Assembly (NCBI RefSeq): GCF_021559775.1
Contig: NZ_CP056051.1
Span: 124,001-188,000 of the forward strand
Origin: Gillisella vitis
GTDB taxonomy: Bacteria > Pseudomonadota > Alphaproteobacteria > Rhizobiales > Rhizobiaceae
Direction of reading: 5' to 3'
DNA length: 64,000 bases
The first letter of the stretch is position 1. The number at the start of each line of letters is the position of its first letter. The notes under the pieces were generated by a model that was not told where the DNA came from, searched no databases, and worked only from the letters and a program-made list of their open reading frames with translations. Positions 59,876-64,000 of this stretch are shown one piece after another. The position numbers were made by a program, and so were the translations under genes.

Positions 59876-59975
59876 GCTCGTCAGATACTCGTCGGTGAGC
59901 TCATCGTGAGGCCCCAAAGGCAAAACTATCAAGCCGCTGCAAATGAAAAATCAATGGGGCGCAGACGCCGCTTAC

Positions 59976-60143
59976 GGCGGGATGACGGCATGGTACTTTA
60001 CGACACTGGAGCTTGGTATACCACGGAGAGCCCGAACTCATTACCGAGCTCGAATGGATCCCGCGCAATTGGAAGGTGATCGAGACCGTGCGCCGGGCTG
60101 ATAGACCGCGGCCAGTCAGAAGGTATAACGGCTTACGAAGCGA
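59976..60143 (+). pseudogene. Possible IS66 tnpC scrap beyond the virA 3' end
   Basis: A short frame running to 60207 includes EPELITELEWIPRNWKVIETVR, which resembles the segment of IS66 TnpC before its cysteine cluster. It is not continuous with copy E (frame and sequence differ), so it would belong to another, older element. The last 64 bp overlap virA. Confidence 0.4.
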
Positions 60144-62687
60144 TCACCATGTCGGTGCTTTTCGAGCTATCCGTAGTTGGGTTCTGATATTCGCACGAAC
60201 TACGTAGGCGAGCGTCTTGGCTGAAATCGGCTTTTTCAAAAAACGGGCAGATCCCTCCCGATCCGCCGAAAGGGGAACATTTTTCGGGTTCTCCCCAACA
60301 ATGATGACAGGCGATTTTGCTAACTTTGAGAGTAAGGACACTGGACCGTCTTCATCCAGAAAAGACGGTTGGTCAATTAGAACAAGATCAGGTTCTTTAC
60401 CTTCCAACACCCAGTCGATTAGACCATTCAACGTGTTAAAGCCGACTGGTTCATAGCCGAGCGCCGCGATCATCTCCTCGTACCTTTCCAGCGTCGCAAT
60501 GTCGGGTTCGACCACCGCGACAATCTCTCCGTTCCCGAGCGGGATTCTTCCAGGCTCAAAAAAACTCTGTGAATTTACAGGCTGCTTCGATGAAGGTGGC
60601 AGGTAGAGGTCGAAGCGCGTACCCCTGCCGACAATTGATACCACGTCGATGTAACCAGCCATAGCGCTAACGTGACCGTGAACCGTGGATAATCCCAAGC
60701 CCGTGCCACCGCTGCGGGCGCGAGTAGTGAAGAAAGGCTCGAAAATGTGCGGTAGTGCGTCCTCTGTTATGCCTGCGCCGTTGTCCTCGACTGAAAGAAG
60801 GACATACTCACCGGTGGGAATGGTTCCGCTCGCAAGCACCTTGTACTTCCTTATGATAGACCTTCTTGCGCTGACCTCCACACGCCCTGATCCTAAGCAT
60901 GCTTCAGCGGAATTTTTGCACAAATTCATCAGTATCTGCTCGATCTCAAGTGGGTTGGCTTCGACAACCATTGGATGGCCATGAAATTCAAAATCGAGCT
61001 CGACGCCCGGAGGCAACCCAACCCGTAACGACGGCGCGATTACCGTCACCAATTCCGAAAGATCGAATGGTTTTGTTGTTCGGTCACGCTTTCGACTAAG
61101 GGCAAGGATCTGGTTGACGATTAACCGCGCTCGATTGCCTTCGGAAATGATGTGATCGATATAGTCGCGAGCATGAGTACGGCGGCGCAGAACGTTGTGC
61201 GCCATTTCAGCGTAACCGAGAACTGCACCTAAAATGTTGTTGAATTCATGGGCAATGCCGCCGGCGAGCGTACCAACTGCTTCAAGCCGTTCCGCATGTT
61301 TTAAACGACGTTCTAGAATATCTCGCTGGGATTGCTTGCGCCTAATGACCGTATAGTGGCTAACACACCCAGCCGCCAGTTCCATAAGCTGCATTTCACA
61401 TGAGGTCGGCGGCTGTAGATACTCTCGATCAAATCCTAGGCCGAAGATAGCGACTATTCGATCGGATACCTTGAACGCAAGCTGCACCCACAGACAAGGA
61501 GAATCCTCACCAAAGCAGCTCGTTTTTCGTAGAGGATAGTCTCGGAAGACCCGCCCGCCCTCCTCAGACTCTACCTTGGAAGCAATATCGCGAACCCGTC
61601 GTTCATTCCATTTTGGCGGAGGATTGTTTCCAAAAAAGGTGCCGGCAATATCATTCTCATTGACGTCTACTAATCCCAGCACACATTGATGAGCTGCAAA
61701 GAATGATTGGATAATTCCCAGCGCGGCGTTGGTTGAGGATTCCAACGACGGTTTTGCTGCTGCAGAATCTTCGAAGCAGAGCCCGATCCTTTTGATCACT
61801 TCTTCGAAGTCCAGTCGCCTCGTCAACACTTTGGTTCGCAGATGTAACCTACGGACCAAGGAAATTATGCAAAAGCAAAAGAAAACCGAAACGGCGCCGA
61901 GGAAGAATCGTACCCGCTGTTCACCGGCACTGGCCAAGCTGTAAGCTTCCAAGTATGCTCGTTGCAATTTCTTCGTGTTAGCGACTGTTTCAGAAGCTTG
62001 GATCACTCCAATGGTGCCTTCCAATCGCGGCAGTAGGGTCAGAATAATCCTCGCGCTGCGGACGATCTCTTGGACGCCTGCCGTATCCCGACTCGCCGAA
62101 ACCTGAAGCCGGCCGAGACGTTGGTTAATCTCCCGAGCAAGCTCGAAATTTGGCTGAGACGAAAACTGGAGCATCCGATAGCCCAGTTCAGAGACTTCTA
62201 GCGAATTCAAATCTCTCGTATCCAAGGAACTCTGCAGCGAAGCTATCGACTGGTTAAAGGTCGCCACCGAATCCTGAAACATTACATTTTGCCTACCGAA
62301 CGCTGCAACGGCTGCGCCGGTCGCATCTACTGACCTCTTCATCCGCGCCAGTAGTTCAGAAAATTCGCCGGCCTCGCCAAGGCCCGCCTGCTTTAAAAGC
62401 TGCTGCAGATCCGCCACGCTCGTACGCATTCGTCCCAAAGGAACGATGAGAGGATGGTAATTTCGAAGAAGGCCGGCGTGAGCACGCAACACGTTTCGCT
62501 GCAGCATTGCGCAATTCACTTCGATCGATTGCAGCTCTGTCAGGATTGCTTCGTTGCTTTCGTTGTCTTGCCAAGATCCTATGGCCAGAACCGCAAAAAA
62601 TATCGCGGCCATTACCAATACCAATACAGACCATGATTTGATATCGAGCAGAACCCTGCGGGAAGGTGATAAATGATCCCAAACCAT
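60144..62687 (-). CDS. virA: VirA, plant-signal sensor histidine kinase
   Basis: 847 aa from the ATG at 62687, with GAGGGG 6 bp upstream; a TTG at 62714 would add nine residues. Two membrane helices (WSVLVLVMAAIFFAVLAIGSW and VRFFLGAVSVFFCFCIISLVRRL) flank the periplasmic sugar/ChvE-sensing domain. The GAF-like linker, kinase phospho-acceptor His480 (GGIAHEFNNILGAVLGYAEM), N box NLCKNSAEA, G boxes DNGAGI and GGTGLGLS, and the C-terminal receiver (VAVVEPDIATLERYEE, LVLIDQPS) follow. It phosphorylates VirG in response to phenolics, acid and sugars. Confidence 0.97.
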   Translation of the reverse strand: MVWDHLSPSRRVLLDIKSWSVLVLVMAAIFFAVLAIGSWQDNESNEAILTELQSIEVNCAMLQRNVLRAHAGLLRNYHPLIVPLGRMRTSVADLQQLLKQAGLGEAGEFSELLARMKRSVDATGAAVAAFGRQNVMFQDSVATFNQSIASLQSSLDTRDLNSLEVSELGYRMLQFSSQPNFELAREINQRLGRLQVSASRDTAGVQEIVRSARIILTLLPRLEGTIGVIQASETVANTKKLQRAYLEAYSLASAGEQRVRFFLGAVSVFFCFCIISLVRRLHLRTKVLTRRLDFEEVIKRIGLCFEDSAAAKPSLESSTNAALGIIQSFFAAHQCVLGLVDVNENDIAGTFFGNNPPPKWNERRVRDIASKVESEEGGRVFRDYPLRKTSCFGEDSPCLWVQLAFKVSDRIVAIFGLGFDREYLQPPTSCEMQLMELAAGCVSHYTVIRRKQSQRDILERRLKHAERLEAVGTLAGGIAHEFNNILGAVLGYAEMAHNVLRRRTHARDYIDHIISEGNRARLIVNQILALSRKRDRTTKPFDLSELVTVIAPSLRVGLPPGVELDFEFHGHPMVVEANPLEIEQILMNLCKNSAEACLGSGRVEVSARRSIIRKYKVLASGTIPTGEYVLLSVEDNGAGITEDALPHIFEPFFTTRARSGGTGLGLSTVHGHVSAMAGYIDVVSIVGRGTRFDLYLPPSSKQPVNSQSFFEPGRIPLGNGEIVAVVEPDIATLERYEEMIAALGYEPVGFNTLNGLIDWVLEGKEPDLVLIDQPSFLDEDGPVSLLSKLAKSPVIIVGENPKNVPLSADREGSARFLKKPISAKTLAYVVRANIRTQLRIARKAPTW

Positions 62688-62878
62688 GCGGTCCCCTCGC
62701 CTTCTGACAGCCAATCCAACTCACAGACATCGTGCAACCGGCGACGCCCGGTGATTTGATGCAGTTTCTGTTTACTCCGCATTTCGGTGGTGACGAAACA
62801 AGCCAAGCTGGTCAGACAAAAATATGGCGGCGACTCCTTTGCGCGCTCTTTCAGCCAATTAGAAAAACTATAGCGCTT
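62688..62878. promoter_or_regulatory. virH-virA intergenic region (virA promoter)
   Basis: 191 bp between two genes of the same direction. It must hold the virA promoter; I see no vir box with fewer than three mismatches. Confidence 0.4.
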
Positions 62879-64000
62879 TTAATTTTCTCGCATGAAACCA
62901 ACCCTCATCTCTGCAATTCGGCGCACACCTCCATGACCCTGTATCCCTTGCCATTCGCCTTCAATCGAGAGATTGGGAGCATGTCTAAGCACCGTAGCAA
63001 GTCCTTCTTGCATTTCCAAACGAGCCAACGCTTCGCCAAGGCATCGATGTTCACCGGCGCCAAATACCATATGCCAGCGCATTTGCTTGCGATGAATGTC
63101 GAAGAGCTGGGGATGGGCATAATGTTTTTCATCTCTTAGCGCCGACATTGTGCAAAGTGCGAGAAGACTACCTTTTGGTAATATGAACCCGTCAAGATCG
63201 ATATCTACCCTTGCTGACCGGGGATAAGATCCGACTGGAGGCTCAAAGCGTAGTCCCTCCTCGACGGCGGCGGGCACGAGAGTAACATCTTTCAGTAGCG
63301 CATCCCAGGCCTGTCGATGTTGCAAAAGCTGTCCCGTCAATGCAGTGAGGCCGGTTTTGGTCGTGTCAGTTCCAGCCAAGATGATGAGCATCAGCTGTGT
63401 CAGGCCCTCAACGGGTGAGAGATCTTCCGCTTCTCGCGTTGCATTTATGTAGGATGAAAGGAAGTTATCACGCGGATCCGTTCGGCGATCGTTAATGACT
63501 GCTTGCACGTAGTTCTTAAACTCGACCGCTGATTTTTCGATGTCCGGAAAGTCAGCATCTCGCCATGAAGGGCTCAGGCACCGAGCTACGCGGTAGACGA
63601 GTTGAGTAAAATAGGGAATGTCGCTTGACGGGAGGCCTAAAAGGCTTGCTATCGTGACGGCTGGGAGCTTCGAAGAATATTCCGCCACGAAATTAAAGGA
63701 TCCAAGCTCCTTCAAATCTCGAAAAAGCATCTCCGTCAATTGTCTTATTTGTGGCCGTAGATTTTCAATCATCCGGAATGCGAAAGTCCGAGTGAAAGGA
63801 GAGCGACGCCTGCGGTGGGTTTCCTTGTTCGAAAACAGCATGCTGTAGCGAACAAAGTCGAAGACCGCTCCCTCGTTGACGCCGCGATTGAGCATCAACT
63901 CCGTCTCTATCTGACGTGTGCGCGGATCACTACTTAAGCCCAAAACATCGTCCGCCCTCAAGACCACGTATACACCGTCCTGCCTGTGGAGAAAGGGCCG
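62879..64000 (-). CDS. virH: VirH-type cytochrome P450 (5' end outside window)
   Basis: The frame is open to the right window edge, reading PFLHRQDGVYVVLRADDVLG at its start, so about 370 residues are visible and perhaps 40-50 N-terminal residues are missing. P450 hallmarks: I-helix LIILAGTDTTKTG, the ExxR-type region EEGLRFEPPVGSYPRSA, and heme-binding FGAGEHRCLGEALARLE with the axial Cys. P450s of the virH (pinF) locus are known to be vir-induced and to detoxify plant phenolics, for example by O-demethylation. Position directly upstream of virA supports this call. I cannot decide between virH1 and virH2. Confidence 0.88.
   Translation of the reverse strand, partial: RPFLHRQDGVYVVLRADDVLGLSSDPRTRQIETELMLNRGVNEGAVFDFVRYSMLFSNKETHRRRRSPFTRTFAFRMIENLRPQIRQLTEMLFRDLKELGSFNFVAEYSSKLPAVTIASLLGLPSSDIPYFTQLVYRVARCLSPSWRDADFPDIEKSAVEFKNYVQAVINDRRTDPRDNFLSSYINATREAEDLSPVEGLTQLMLIILAGTDTTKTGLTALTGQLLQHRQAWDALLKDVTLVPAAVEEGLRFEPPVGSYPRSARVDIDLDGFILPKGSLLALCTMSALRDEKHYAHPQLFDIHRKQMRWHMVFGAGEHRCLGEALARLEMQEGLATVLRHAPNLSIEGEWQGIQGHGGVRRIAEMRVGFMREN

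Larger units (their letters stand above)
56792..59975. mobile_element. IS630/IS66 chimera, copy E (3184 bp, direct repeat of 45383-48566)
   Basis: Same junction, same 2-bp-shorter T-run and same gene spacing as copy D, offset exactly 11409 bp at every checked landmark. TA precedes it at 56790-56791. Sequences outside both ends differ from those of copy D. Confidence 0.93.

Noticed and set aside
1..64000. tRNA, rRNA or riboswitch genes
   Set aside because: No cloverleaf with a GGTTCRA-type T-loop, no rRNA segments and no recognisable riboswitch cores were found by eye.

Overview
This window is part of a Ti-type tumour-inducing plasmid from an Agrobacterium/Allorhizobium/Rhizobium-group alphaproteobacterium. 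It carries a nearly complete vir regulon (virH partial, virA, virB1-B11, virG, virC1-C2, virD1-D5, virE1-E3), a repABC replicator and a short T-DNA with a recognisable 25-bp border at its left end and a half-conserved one at its right end. All vir calls rest on protein-level recognition of long, well-conserved products, and most match the family lengths closely (VirC1 231 aa, VirC2 202, VirB4 789, VirB3 108, VirB7 55, VirB2 121).

Layout. 1-10.4 kb: a catabolic and transport block made of a hydantoinase-A-like gene (partial), an IclR regulator, a dipeptide/opine-type ABC transporter (two permeases and a fused double ATPase, no binding protein in view), an MmgE/PrpD protein, a zinc alcohol dehydrogenase and an aldehyde dehydrogenase. 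10.6-12.5 kb: IS debris. 12.66-15.92 kb: a 3.26-kb T-DNA holding two convergent plant-type genes, a RolB/plast-family gene and an octopine/opine-dehydrogenase-family opine synthase, with TATA and AATAAA signals. 16.0-22.5 kb: repABC between two inverted, full-length IS630 copies. 22.5-24.0 kb: an IS5-group element and IS3/IS630 fragments. 24.1-33.1 kb: virD5-D1 (minus). 33.3-34.75 kb: virC1-C2 plus an overlapping 42-codon ORF (plus). 34.75-45.1 kb: virG and virB11-B1 (minus). 45.4-51.1 kb: an IS630/IS66 chimera, then an IS66 mosaic inserted in an istB remnant. 51.1-55.6 kb: virE3-E1 (minus). 55.6-60 kb: a second IS5-group copy and a second copy of the IS630/IS66 chimera. 60.1-64 kb: virA and the 3' part of a virH-type P450 gene.

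How it works together. VirA/VirG sense plant phenolics and activate vir promoters; vir-box matches lie upstream of virB and virG. VirD1/VirD2, helped by VirC1/VirC2, nick the borders and make the T-strand. VirD4 and VirB1-B11 form the type IV secretion channel. VirE2 (with chaperone VirE1), VirE3, VirD5 and possibly the repeat-rich VirD3 go to the plant cell. The T-DNA would make the plant produce an opine, and the adjoining catabolic block is a plausible but unproven opine-use module.

Most notable: (i) the compact two-gene T-DNA next to repABC; (ii) the virE operon sits between virB and virA instead of beyond virD, and is bracketed by 3184-bp direct repeats; (iii) long internal repeats in VirD3 and VirD5; (iv) repABC is flanked by inverted IS copies, one of which supplies part of the repC stop codon.
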